Assembly: GCF_000218685.1 (NCBI RefSeq)
Contig: NW_006763290.1
Coordinates: 3,560,908-3,624,907, forward strand
Length of the DNA: 64,000 nt
Direction: 5' to 3'
Source: Serpula lacrymans var. lacrymans S7.9
Taxonomy: Eukaryota > Basidiomycota > Agaricomycetes > Boletales > Serpulaceae
The translations under genes were made by a program, and so were the position numbers. The notes beneath the pieces were generated by a model. The model worked only from the letters and a program-made list of their open reading frames with translations, made no database searches and was not told where the DNA came from. Shown here piece by piece: positions 23,190 through 34,827 of this stretch. How positions within the stretch are numbered: the stretch's first letter is position 1; each line of letters starts with the position of its first letter.

Positions 23190-24800
23190 TCCCATCATAA
23201 ACCCTCAAACCTATGCTATACCTCCACAATATCTTTCAGCTGATCAAAGCTGTAGTATTTATTCATTGCACACCTGTATATTAAATTCCATGATTTTATA
23301 ACTCTTTATCAAGGACCGTGTAGTCTACATCTATGATATCCAGCTTTGCCCTTGGCCATTCGCGCAAGTTACCCAGCCAGCTTTGATCATAACAATTTTG
23401 CCATGAGCCACACGGGGTGTGCTCTGGCTCGGAGTGTTGAGATGCTATCCGGACACAGGGAGGATTCCCTGGTGTGGAACGGCAACCATGTGTAGATGTG
23501 ATCTAATTTTTGCATAAATGCCTTCAATTCTTGACTCTGCCAATGTGGCCTAGTAATGAGATATCTCTCCGGGGCTCCTTGCACATCTTGGTCTGTTTTG
23601 TCGCCGCTCATTGCCGTAGCTTGAAGGAGGGGCAATAGAGTATTTTCATGGTGTAGCAGGGTTTCCCTTGATTGACAAGCCTTAAATCAAGCATCCAAAA
23701 GCTAAGTTAGAGGGAATAGCATTGCATCAGCAAATTCAAGGTATATGTACAGTACACCCACTGTGATTTTGCAAGAGTTCTGAGCTTTATGCTGAAGTCC
23801 CTCATTGCACTTCTGGAGTGAAATTGGGATCGCTATTTTTTGATATGCCCGCTGAACATACCCAATGTGACTTTCAAGCAAACACCTAACTTTTTCTTCA
23901 GTGACAAACTCTGCAAGAATGCCATATTGTTTCAAAAACCCACCCTGCATGCAAAACATGAAGTGCTGGATAAAACAGTGTTCAGCTGCTTGATTAAAAC
24001 TGAATTTCTTCCAGCCACAGCTCAGATCAACGCGAAACATTTTTGCTGTGATTTTTAAAGCGTCTTTCTTGCTGTTTTCGAATTTTACCATTTCTTCATC
24101 AGTCAGAGGTGGTGGTAGTTTGGTAAGTTGTTCAGATTTTAACAAGCTGAGTTTCAGAAGGCGTTTGAGTAGATCACAAACACATCTCTGTTTCAATGAA
24201 TGTGAGATGATACAGAAAACCAAATACTAATTAAAAGGATGTACCCCCAATACAGGCCACAAAGGGCTTGAGGTATAGTCATTTTCCTTCTTATCTTCTG
24301 GCTGAGACTGAGTTTCACTCTCATTGTCACCTTTGTTACCATCAGAATCGATAATTTTTTGTTGCAGTTTCCTAGTCTAACTAGTCGGTTTCATTACAAT
24401 AACCATTGTGGGCGAGGCTGAGCCTGTTGTGATGTCTTGTTCTAATTGTGCCATACCCTATGCTAATATATCCATCACACAAATGATTTTGTTGAATTTA
24501 TTAGAGACATTGTTGAGTCCTTCGAGAATCATTGCCATATAGGGCCCTTCATTTTCTTGGTCCTTGGGAGTTGGAATGGATCTTCCTTGTGTGCCTAACT
24601 ATGATACTAGTTAGTAAATGAAGGCCATAACAAGAAGACACTGCCACTAACAGACACTGTGCAGATGGCTGTTCACGGATGAGTTTCACATAGTAAATGT
24701 ACAAAAATTCCCTGACCTTTTCTGTTGCTGAAAATTGGCCTTGAGCATAACCCATATCATGAAAAGTGCCATAAGGTGCATTGGCTGGAGTTGTAGAACT

Positions 24801-25109
24801 TGACAAAACCGGATAAACCCGGTCTCTGCCAAAGCAGCCATTGTTCTCCATGGAGCATAGCCACCACTCCATGGAGTAACCATTGTTCTCCTAGGAGCAC
24901 AATTGTACTCCTAGGAGTTATTATACTGTAGCGAGTAGCACCTCCGACTATAAGTAGTAGGTGGTTTAGTATAGGAATACCTCAGTCGTTTCTATAGCCT
25001 CTTGGGCAGCGGCTGAGGTATGTTACATTACATTTATTAGAGATCACCTTAAACCTCAGTCGTTTCTATAGCCTCTCGGGCAGCGGCTGAGTTTCACTTA
25101 GTTTTATTA
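24801..25109 (+). repeat. 5' LTR of copia element I
   Basis: It matches 29758-30069 and the solo copy at 32258-32600. It carries palindromic decamers (CTCCATGGAG twice, CTCCTAGGAG twice) and two copies of a ~40-nt stem-loop unit (CCTCAGTCG ... CGGCTGAGG). Compared with the solo copy it has lost about 35 bp between the two stem-loop units. Confidence 0.9.
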
Positions 25110-25121
25110 GGTTATGAGCCC
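25110..25121 (+). promoter_or_regulatory. Primer-binding site matching initiator-Met tRNA anticodon arm
   Basis: GGTTATGAGCCC directly follows the 5' LTR. It is complementary to the GGGCTCATAACC anticodon arm typical of initiator tRNA-Met. Priming by a half-tRNA of this kind is known for Drosophila copia and related elements. Assignment is by sequence complementarity only. Confidence 0.65.
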
Positions 25122-25178
25122 TGGTGCGCAAAAGCTACACAGGAAATAATTCTTATTTGAAACGGCAACCTCGGAACC

Positions 25179-28100
25179 ATGACCACAGCACACGATACAT
25201 CCGCATGTCCAGTTCTCACTGGACCCAACAATTTTCAAATATGGAAACTCCGGGTCATCTCAAAGCTACATCGGGAAAAAGTTCTCTGGGTTGTTACCGG
25301 AGAGGAGCTTAAGCCCTCACCAGGAAAACCTACCTCCTCAGAGGATCCTGAGATCACCTGGATACTTAAGGATGAGAAGGCACATGGAATCATCCAGGAC
25401 CACATCTCTGATGCTCTCCTAATGAGGACTGGAGACCTCACCAGCTCCAAGGAATTATTTGATAAACTTGTCTCACTCCATCAGATGTCCAACATTGCCT
25501 CAGCCTTTTATTCATTCCAGCAACTCACCAAATTGTCCTGGGATGGGACATCACCTATCCAGGACCACATTGCAAAAATCCGGACAATTGATTCACACCT
25601 CTCCGGAATGAAACTAGGAGTTGATACCAAACTCATGGCCTTCGCTCTTCTCCAATCTCTCCCATGCACTCCTGAATGGCGAATATTTCAGTCATCAGTA
25701 ATCAACACGATTGAAGAAAATAAACTTACCTTTGATGTAGTTGAGATCCGGATCACTGCAGAAGTTGCACGACAGTCAGGGAAGGCCCCTGGAGGTTCCG
25801 AATCAGCACTCAAATCCGAGGAGAAATGGTGTAACTTCCACAAAGCCAAATCACACAACACCTCGGAGTGTCAAACACTTCAGTCAGCCAGAAAAGGTCA
25901 AAGGAAGAAGGAAAAGGCAAATACGGTGGAGCAATCATCTGGATCTGACTCCGAGGAGGAACAGAGTCACATTGCATTGGAACATGTACATATTTCCAAG
26001 CCCCTTGCTAAACACATTCAAGCTTACCTTGTGTCGGAACCCGATAAGACCAAAACAACAATTATTATTGACTCCGGAGCAACATCCCACATGGTCCCTC
26101 ACCGCTCCTGGTTTGAGCCAGGAACATACCATGTTCTGCATCCTCCGAGGACAATCAGTTTTGGGGATGAATCCTCTGTAAATGCCATTGGCATTGGAAC
26201 AGTAATCCTACAAGCAACTGTTGGCAAAAAGGACTACAATATTGCACTGTCAAATGTCTTACTTGTGCCAAACTTCACGTTAGCACTCATCTCTGTCCAC
26301 AAATTATCCAAAACGGGGTTATCAACACTTTTTCCCGCAGGGTCAAATGCTTGTGAAGTTCAGAAAAAGGAGGAACTTATCCTCACTGTGTTACACAAGC
26401 GAGGACTTTATCACATCCAAGCAAAACCTGAAATCAACCCGGAGTCAGCTTTTGCAGCAGTAGACGTAAATTTATTGCACAGGAGAATGGGACACATTGG
26501 AATGGACCTCTTGCAACGAATGGTTACAAAAAGACAGCTCCAGGACATAGACACCCTTACCGGAACCCCGGAGTTTTGTGAACCTTGTGCTTTAGGAAAG
26601 ATGAAGAAATTACCTTTCAAGTCCACTGGAGGAAACCGAGCCAAGTGCCCCATACAAATTGTGCACACAGATGTTGGAGGACCAATCAAACCAACTTCCA
26701 GGGAGGGTTTTTGGTACTGGATTATCATTGTAGATGATTTCTCCAAATTTCCATGGATATATTTCCTAAAACATAAAAGTGAAGCACTGGAACAATACAA
26801 GCAATGGAAAGAAGATGTCCAAACATTCTTCCGGACTCATTTGGGAGAAAACTTCACTCCACTATACACAGAATTCCTCTGGAGCGATGGGGGAGGAGTA
26901 TATACTTGCAATGCATTCAAAAATCAACTCCAAGGAGATGGTGTCATCCAAGAAACTACAGCTGCAGATACTCCGGAACAAAATGGCATTGCAGAATGCA
27001 TGAATTAGATATTTGCTACATTAGCAACCACTATGCTCCATGATTCCAAGCTCCCAAAGTCATTTTGGGTAGATGCCATGCAAACAGCTGCATATATCAC
27101 AGCACGCAGCCCAGCATCAGGACTCCATGGAAAGACCCCATATGAAATACTGTTTAAAAGGAGAGTTGATCCAACTTTGTTTCGCCCTTTCGGATGCCAA
27201 GCATATGCCTTGATTCCAAAAGACAAAAGGCAAGGGAAGTTTTACTCCAAGGGGCGCAAAGCCATAATGATTGGCTACACACATGGAAAGCAAGCCTACA
27301 AACTCCTAGACACTGAAAAACGGACTGTGTTTTCCAGTCGGCATGTCATATTCAATGAATCCGGAAAGGTACAAAAGGATGACACTGCTCCCTGGAACAC
27401 AGACACTAGCACAGATCAGTGGGAGGGACTCATTCCAGAGAATGCTCACTATCCAGACCAAAAAACATTGGAGGAGGATGATCCTGACCCTCGGATCCGA
27501 GATCCAAATGAATTACAAATGGAACCACATCTCCAAGGAGATGTTCCACAAGCAATGGAACCATATCAGCATGAAGATGTTCCGAGAGCAGTGGGGCAAT
27601 ACCTCCGTGGAGACGTTCCGAGAGCAGTGGGAGCACCTGATCAGCTAAGACACCCTCCACAACAGTCTCTACAACCAAGACCTGAACACTGGCCATCTTC
27701 AGAACAGAAAGCCAAAGTAGAGTTACAGTCAGTGGGAGGACAGCCCTCAATATACAGCCAGCTGATGTGGAAAAAGTCCGAATACAGCTAGACAGCCTGT
27801 CCATTGGATCAGCTTCTGGAAGGCATACAACACCTCCAAGGAGTCGTCCAACACCTCCAAGGAGTGATTCAACACCTTCAGGAGTGAGTGGGGCAACAAA
27901 TACATAAATGTGTCTACTCCCTGGAGTACCTGCACAAGTTCCTAAAAGAGTAGTCATGCCTGCTGAAGTCCTAGGAGTACGCAGAAGCAGTCGCCAGACC
28001 CGTCCTGCAGACAAAAACCGAGATTATCAAATGACTCTAGATGAGGAACAGTCTCAAAAAGAGCAGTATGACAACTCCAAGGAGAAACCTAACACTCCTG

Positions 28101-29763
28101 AGGTTCATGAAGAAACATCTGATACAGAGGAGACATTCTTTGCTGGAATAGCAAGTACCGGTCCATCTAACACAGACCTTCCAAGGACACTAAAGGAAGC
28201 CTTATCACGTCCGGATGGAGAATTATGGAAGTTTGCCTTGGAGGAGGAACTCCTCAGTCTCAATACTAATGCAGTATATGACAATGTTCCACTTCCAAAG
28301 GGAGTAAAACCCATCATATCAAAACCTGTGTTCCGGATCAAGTTTGATCAAAACAGAAACATTGAGAGATACAAACTCCAGATTGTTGCACGAGGTTTTA
28401 CTCAAAGGGAGGGGATTGATTACCAGGAGGTTTTTGCTCCGGTTGCAAACTTAGAGTCAAGCCGAATTATTCTAGCCCTGGCAGCAAAGTACGACCTAGA
28501 ACTTGATCAAATGGACGTATCCACAGCTTATCTCAATGGAGAACTTGAAGAAGAACTGTACATGCTTCCTCCAGGGGGTGTTCCTATCCAACCTGGATAC
28601 TGCTGGAGATTGAAGAAATCCATCTACAGATTAAAACAAGCTGGTCGTACATGGAACAAAACTTTTGATCGCAAGCTCCAGGAGCTCGGTTTCACAAGAC
28701 TACATGCAGAAACATGTCTCTATGTATTCCGGGGCAACAAACAAATATGCTTTGTTGTTGTCTATTTAGATAACCTCCTCCTAGGAGCTTCATCCCGGAA
28801 ATTCATGGATATCACAAAAGCCAAACTCGAATCCATATTCAAAATGTGGGACCTTGGAGAAGCAAAATACATCCTCGGAATAGAAATCCAACGTGACCGT
28901 TCAAACAAAACAATATCCCTATTGCAACGCCAATACATTGACGCAGTCCTGGAGCGTACTGGAATGAAGAACTGCAAACCAGTATGGACACCAATGGCCC
29001 ATGGATCAAAACTCCTTGCAAATGCTCCAGGGGAAGATATTGTGCAACACGAGATGCATATTGAAGGGCGTCAAGTGTCATACCTCTCAATTGTAGGCTC
29101 CCTCATGTATGCCATGCTTGGAACCCGCCCAGACATTGCCTACGTTGTTGGAATACTAAGCAGGTATAGCTCAGCTCCAAGGAGCCATCACTGGGAAGCT
29201 GCAAAATGTGTCCTCCGATATCTGAAAGCAACCAGGGACATGGAACTACAATATGATGGCACAGATGTCTCCATGGATATTCAGATGCAGATTGGTCTGG
29301 AGACCCAGACACGTCTCGATCAACATCAAGGTTTGTCTTTATCACCATCCGAGGAGCAATCTCCTGGACAAGCAAAAGACAAAGCATGGTAGCTTTATCC
29401 TCCATGGAGTCAGAGTACATTGGATTGAGCAATGCTGGACAACACCTTGCATGGCTTTGGACATTTTTTGAAGAAATTGGACATGCTCAAAATGAACCTA
29501 CAACATTGCACTGTGACAATCAAGCAGCTATCATTCTTACACGAGATCCACAGTTCCGTGCTCGCACAAAACACATTCAAGAGAAATATCATTTTATCCG
29601 AGATGACTTAGTATCAAAGGGAGAGGCAGTAATCAGATATGTTCCTACAGGAGATATGGTTGCAGACATTCTCACTAAACCCCTCACTCATGAAAAACAC
29701 TGGAAATTCTCTAAAGCTATGGGACTATGGTTGCACTCGAGTGGGAGTGACAAAACTGGATAA
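25179..29763 (+). pseudogene. Copia gag-pol polyprotein, interrupted
   Basis: The ATG is at 25179. Gag has a zinc-binding CNFHKAKSHNTSEC (about residues 218-231). The protease carries IIIDSGATSHM (about 296-306), and the integrase zinc region HRRMGH...FCEPCALGK is at about 434-473. The integrase core follows (HTDVGGP, TPEQNGIAE). TAG at 27006-27008 stops the frame where relatives read MNR. A frameshift lies between 27791 and 27908. RT shows QMDVSTAYLNGELEEELYM, but the YVDD box reads YLDN near 28768-28779. A 1-nt shift near 29275 separates RT from RNase H (MESEYIGLSNAGQ, LHCDNQAAI). The spacer at about 27520-27640 holds three imperfect repeats (GDVPRAVG). Confidence 0.92.
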
Positions 29764-30069
29764 ACCCGGTCTCTGCCAAAGCAGCCATTGTTCTCCATGG
29801 AGCATAGCCACCACTCCATGGAGTAACCATTGTTCTCCTAGGAGTCATTATACTGTAGCGAGTAGCACCTCCGACTATAAGTAGTAGGGGGTTTAGTATA
29901 GGAATACCTCAGTCGTTTCTATAGCCTCTTGGGCAGCGGCTGAGGTATGTTACATTACATTTATTAGAGATCACCTTAAACTAACATCTATTGTAGTTTC
30001 ACTTAGGTAAATAATAAAGTCGTTTCTATAGCCTCTCGGGCAGCGGCTGAGTTTCACTTAGTTTTATTA
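29758..30069 (+). repeat. 3' LTR of copia element I
   Basis: It is preceded by a short purine tract (GAGTGGGAG). It carries the same stem-loop units as the 5' LTR, but has lost about 17 bp between two CTCCTAGGAG palindromes and keeps the ~35-bp spacer that the 5' LTR lacks. Confidence 0.9.
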
Positions 30070-30375
30070 GAACTTGAGTAGACACCATAAGGCTGCAGGA
30101 GAAGAGAGAGTATGGTGAGTAATATTACTATAGATACATGTCTGCCAGCGTACATGGTATGGAACAGGGTAGAAGCCACCTTGATTATAGGGGATTGCAA
30201 CTTGGCCCGCATGTTTCCCAACACCTGTGGTTGCATAGATAGTTGACTATTGTTCTAAACATATATCAGTAGAGCTTGAAGTCACATCATAAAGCATGAT
30301 ATGGACATACATATGCACTCATGGTTGCCAATAAATTAGCCCTGCCTTGAGCTCCATTCATCCAGGGTAGAACTT

Positions 30376-30512
30376 GGCTGTTTGGTTGTGGTTGCAGTTG
30401 TGGTTGTGGTTGCGGTTGAGGCTGTGGTTGCTGTTGCTGTTGCTGTTGCAGTGGAAGTTGAGGTTGAGGTTGAGGTTGCAATTGAAGTTGAGGCTGCGGT
30501 TGCGGTTGCAAC
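30376..30512 (-). repeat. Hexanucleotide microsatellite encoding Pro-Gln repeats
   Basis: On the plus strand the tract is made of GGTTGT/GGTTGC/GGTTGA units with an internal CTGTTG run. Read on the minus strand it encodes alternating Pro-Gln and a short poly-Gln run within the split Pro/Gln-rich gene. Confidence 0.85.
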
Positions 30513-31015
30513 AAGCCAGAGTCAGATCAATCAATCAAAATCCGGTTAAACATACATTTGGAATAGGATTAATAGGCTGCCATGTAATGGACTGTGGATG
30601 AGTCAACAAGATGGTTAAGCATTGACAAATTGTTGAGAGGTTGTGATATTACCTTGTTGCTTGCAATTGTGCCTGGCAATGTGGCTTGCTCTGCACTCTG
30701 TGGTGGCTGTGGTGTGGCCTCCGTTCGGGACACAACTGTGGTTGGCAGATTAAGATTTTTATAGACCACTTGAACTTTACGCGAGGGCAGACCTTCAGGA
30801 TTATTATCATCATGTGGTCTTTTGGATGGAACTTGTGGACTGGAGTCAGAGTCAATAGCATGAGGGGGTGGGCAATCTTTCCATAAGGCAAGCGCAAGAG
30901 CATTTTCATCATTTTCATGATCATTGGGCGATGTGGTGGATGGTTCTAGCTGACCGGTTTTGGGGGTTGTGCTATGCAGCTCCTTGAGCAAAAAGGTGGT
31001 AGGATCCTCAGACAT

Positions 31016-31630
31016 AGTGAAGAGGTGGAAGCGGGAATGAACTTACCAAAACCCAAGCATGTTATATATTACTCCCGAGCCTAACAAAGGCATAATTATT
31101 TTGTCAAAACCTCTTAGACTGCGCTACCTGAATTAAAGAGAGCTGTGGCATAACCATGTGCTGAGTACAAGGGTATTTCTGCATTAATGTCAAGCCACGT
31201 GTATGATGAATTAACGTATCAGGCAACTACCAGACATACACTTGCGTCACTCAGACCTAGATCAAGGCAAGATACAACACGTGTATCCACTACCTTGTCC
31301 GCCAGTTCTAGCCTGATGGGCTTCATTGTGAACCTTCACACTAACTGTATACAGCTCCTCCTATTGATGCACGACCACCATCGCTGCAAAAATGTGGAAG
31401 ATAGCGCTGTAGCTTCCTCTCGGTGTGTAGTAGAAGAACATCCTAGAGGAATGGGTAGTCTGCAAAAGGTGAGCAAGATGGCATGCACTATGTGACAAGT
31501 TTCAATATAACATTCTTTGTTTGATAGATGTCCAGTTTGCTTCCTAGAGTAGCCATGGGTATGTTTAATGTAGATTTTCCATGGGAGTTAGTGCTGATGA
31601 TTGCAAGAGACAAAAAACAGATAGTTTCAT
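31016..31630. other. Interval between the Pro/Gln-rich gene and the SUN pseudogene
   Basis: This is the head-to-head promoter region of two divergent broken genes. A 102-codon frame at 31187-31495 (plus) has no recognisable motif and could be an upstream exon of the SUN gene or chance. Confidence 0.3.
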
Positions 31631-33080
31631 TTGGGACTTGACAGAAAGCTATATTCAACAATAGTGATGACGCGGTTGCACACATTCTGCAACCATAATG
31701 CTAAACACAAAGTGTCTATCACCCAGTGGTCACTATATCTTTATATTGCATTAATTGGGCTCACGTTGGCGGTATTTGTGTCATTCCTAATTTGGCAACC
31801 TCCAAAATCACTCCTGATTTTGACGCCGCCATGGATCAGCTGTGACAGGGGGGAAAACCTGTCTGACATCATGATGGACTATCAAGAATGCATGGAATTA
31901 CTCGAGAATGCCTCTAAAGATACCGTGGCCCACATTACACATCTTGAAGGTCACATTCACACTATCCTCGCCAGGCAGGAGAGTATTTCCACGGAAAGTG
32001 CAGAGACAATGGAGAGCCTAGCACACTTAGAACAAGCAATTCAGAAGTTAGAGATATTTATGGCATTGTCAGACGAGTTGTTTTGAAGCACATACGTACA
32101 ATTATCAAAGCACTACGTTGCCAAAGAGGATTTTGCTCTTAAATTGGGAGGAGCGCAAGTGGTAAAAATCACCTCACTGTTGTATTCATCAGGGTCAGTT
32201 TGGCCATTCGGTAGGGCGTCCAAATGCCGTTGCCACAGTCCAGACATTGCATTTAACTAATAAACCTATGTGAAACTCAGCCGCTGCCCAAGAGGCTATA
32301 GAAATGACTATATTATTTACCTATGTGAAACTACAATGGATGTTAGTTTTAAGGTGATCTCTAATAAATGTAATGTAACATACCTCAGCCGCTGCCCAAG
32401 AGGCTATAGAAACGACTGAGGTATTCCTATACTAAACCCCCTACTACTTATAGTGGGAGGTGCTACTCGCTACAGTATAATGACTCCTAGGAGTACAATT
32501 GTGCTCATAGGAGAACAATGGTTACTCCATGGAGTGGTGGCTATGCTCCATGGAGAACAATGGCTGCTTTGGCAGAGACCGGGTTTATCCAGTTTTGTCA
32601 TTAACAAGGACTTGCGCGTGGGATCTTGTTGAGAGGTAGAGGGAACATCATTGCAACTGGGCATTGCATTGTTGGAGCCAATCACTATCACTGAGATTAG
32701 TATTGATCACATCACACAAGAATTAACTCATGAAGTAGGGCTCACACCAAAAAGCATCATAGTTTGGGGTGCTGTTGATGGGAAAGAAAACATTGCGAAG
32801 TTGTCATGCTTTGGGGAAGAGGTCAGCGGCAAAGTCAGGGAATTATGGATGGCAAAACACCGCCCACTTATCAAGAACGGCCTGGAATTCATCCCACTAG
32901 CATCTATAACATATGACTTATACTCAGAAAGCCACATACAGATGTTCCCTGTCTTTGATTTTGTTTGAGACTTGGAGATGGACTTTGATATTGTGGTTGT
33001 AGAACTACTCAATAGCTGGGGGAGTTCATCACATGTATGCCTGTATCGGGTTTGTGTCCATGGGAAGCGGCAAGATATTG
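31631..33080 (+). pseudogene. SUN-domain (Sad1/UNC-84-like) protein gene, interrupted
   Basis: SUN proteins span the inner nuclear membrane and bind KASH partners. The frame at 31631 has one transmembrane segment (YLYIALIGLTLAVFVSFLIW), then a coiled-coil-like stretch (HLEGHIHTILARQESIS...) up to a TGA at 32084-32086. Still in the same frame comes the SUN domain start (YVAKEDFALKLGGAQVV, then SLLYSSGSVWPFG). A solo LTR (32258-32600) cuts it. Beyond the LTR the domain resumes: KDLRVGSC, then TGA (usually Trp), then EVEGTSLQLGIALLEPI, to NSWGSSHVCLYRVCVHGK. The TM-coiled-coil-SUN order and conserved motifs make the family call strong. It has three or more stops, so it is dead. Confidence 0.82.
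32258..32600 (-). repeat. Solo LTR of copia family I, with target duplication TTAAC
   Basis: It is reverse-oriented and 343 bp long, flanked by TTAAC at 32253-32257 and 32601-32605. It keeps both segments that the two LTRs of the full element have each lost in part, so it represents the longer ancestral form. LTR plus one target repeat is 348 bp, a multiple of three, so the SUN frame on either side stays in register. Confidence 0.92.
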
Positions 33081-34309
33081 ACTCCTAGGAACAAGTGAGG
33101 AGTCAGATAGAGTGAAGCAGCAATGGTGTAGAGGAAGCATACTGCCAGTGACAACTGCAACTATGCTGCTGTCAGAGCATGGGTTTAGGACCAATAATTA
33201 CATAACTATCTTTTTTCTGATGTGCCAAAATGCCGGAGAGAAGAGAAACTCAAATATCAAAATCTGAAGCAATATGCTGATCATGAGTGCACAAATTGAA
33301 TCTCACTCAGATTGGCTCCACTCTAATTGAGTTTGAATGGGACATGTTCAGGCCATAGTGCTGAACGCCATACATATGACTACTCCAGATCTTTGCCTTG
33401 GCAGCATGTCTCTTCGGTACAAACCTCAGTGGCAATTTCAAGGAGAGCACACAAACACTATATCTTGTTTGGCACTCTTACAAAAAATGTCTTTAGTATT
33501 GAGGTGCCATGCAAGAGACCCAATTGGTAACAACCCCGGGAGCACAAAATTAGGCATGCCCGGGCCCTTAAGTCTTTGATATAGGGGTCCCTTGTGTACA
33601 AAGGACACCATCAAAAGCTGGAAATTCAACGCCACCAATGCCTGAACAAGGATAATAGTGGAAAAGGAGGGCTTGTTTTCAGTGTTGGTGCTCCATCTGT
33701 GACAGAGAAAGTAAAAGAGAGAGAGTACAAAGACAGATCTGTTTGACCTGGGTATACCAAAATTCAAGTAGACAATTGTATTGCTATATATAAACATATA
33801 CCTAAAAATGTCTCATGGATACCTCAAAACAATCACACTTCATCTCAGAAACCTATTGTGCTCTTTTCCACTTGTCATCATGTGCACCAGCCAGGTCATC
33901 TTCAACAAGCAGACTCTTGCCCAGCCAAGTAGTCTAGGATGGGCAGCCTCTCACCCAGCCGGGTTGTCCAGGATGGGCACAACAATATCACATCTAACAT
34001 GGCCTGGCTGGTACACTCTGCCGGAATCTGCTGGCCCCATCTATATAGTAATATTATCCACATGGTTTTGCAAAGGTTGCAAAGTGGATGATGGGAGTTT
34101 TGGACATGATGCTAAAGCCAGTGTGTGTGTAAATAATGTGTTACATGATAAAATACATTGTTTGTTGGTGCTTTGTTAGTAAGGGGGGTTATCCTAGGTG
34201 GGCAAAATATGTATCCAAAGCACCAAGGAGAGGAGAATGGTACACCGCTTATTGAAGAGCTCTTCTCTCACCACTAAGAGCAATTGCTCATTGATGCTAG
34301 TGAGGTAAA
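33081..34309. other. Interval without a supported gene
   Basis: Short frames on both strands have no recognisable domain. A short imperfect direct duplication (CCCAGCC ... GTCTAGGATGGGC / CCCAGCC ... GTCCAGGATGGGC) lies near 33922-33978. Confidence 0.35.
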
Positions 34310-34827
34310 TCAGGAAAAATGGGGCTAGCTATATAGAGCTCCATAGCATTATAAGTACTCATAAAGCTGTTATAGTGGTCAAACCTGTTATAGAACCTCT
34401 GCCATCTATAGAGCCTTATATAGCTCTGTAAATGCTCTTATAGATGTTGGAAATTGTTGTGTGGCTAATAAAATAAATTAACACAGACAGGATTTAAACT
34501 CTCAACCCTGCTATTGCTACTCAGCTTTTGGGTAACTAAGCAACCTATAGCCACACATCACATTTATCCACTACACCATGAGAGCTTATAAATGTATTAT
34601 ACAGGTGTTATATGTAGTGAGTATCAGGGATACAAACTACTATTTCACTAATACAGGCTACATAAATAATTAATACTGTATGATTTATGAGCCCTTTTAA
34701 GCACCTGGAACTATATTATAACTATGACCTTTACAGCTATGGGAGCTATGTAGGCTGCTATAGGCTAGAAGAGCACTTATAGTATCTTGCCTATAATAAT
34801 ATACTTGACTCCAAACACTTCTGGCCT
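34310..34827. repeat. Interspersed repeat family F, copy 2 (~518 bp)
   Basis: It is collinear with 1082-1670 but lacks about 85 bp in the middle. On the minus strand an A-box-like TGGTGTAGTGG (34578-34568) and a B-box-like GTTTAAATCC (34499-34490) are better preserved than in copy 1. The left end TCAGGAAAAATGG and right end CTTCTGGCCT agree with copy 1. It abuts the remnant of an older gypsy. Confidence 0.75.

Larger units (their letters stand above)
24801..30069 (+). mobile_element. Copia element I, full length with LTRs and 5-bp target duplication
   Basis: The element runs from TGACAAAACC to TTTTATTA and is flanked by GAACT at 24796-24800 and 30070-30074. It has two LTRs of about 310 bp, a primer-binding site, and one gag-PR-INT-RT-RNaseH coding unit in the Ty1/copia order (integrase before reverse transcriptase). 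It inserted in the coding part of the minus-strand gene at 31015-23296. The LTRs differ mainly by two indels. The coding region carries one stop, two frameshifts and a changed reverse-transcriptase catalytic Asp, so it is not autonomous. Confidence 0.93.
23296..31015 (-). pseudogene. Pro/Gln-rich multi-exon hypothetical gene split by copia element I
   Basis: The first exon starts at ATG 31015 (MSEDPTTFLLKELHS) and ends near 30653 at GTAATATC. A Pro/Gln-repeat exon follows (about 30500-30290), then an exon reading QPYGVYSS up to the copia insertion at 30070. On the other side of the element the same exon resumes at 24800 (STTPANAPYGTFHDMGY). Later exons include 24223-23702 (LTKLPPPLTDEEMVKFENS) and 23635-23300 (RPHWQSQELKAFMQKLD), ending with a stop near 23296-23298. 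This layout resembles a multi-copy Agaricomycete family of unknown function. Exon limits are approximate. Confidence 0.6.

Noticed and set aside
30376..30512. Long Leu/Trp-rich frame on the plus strand
   Set aside because: It is the antisense shadow of the Pro/Gln microsatellite in the minus-strand gene.
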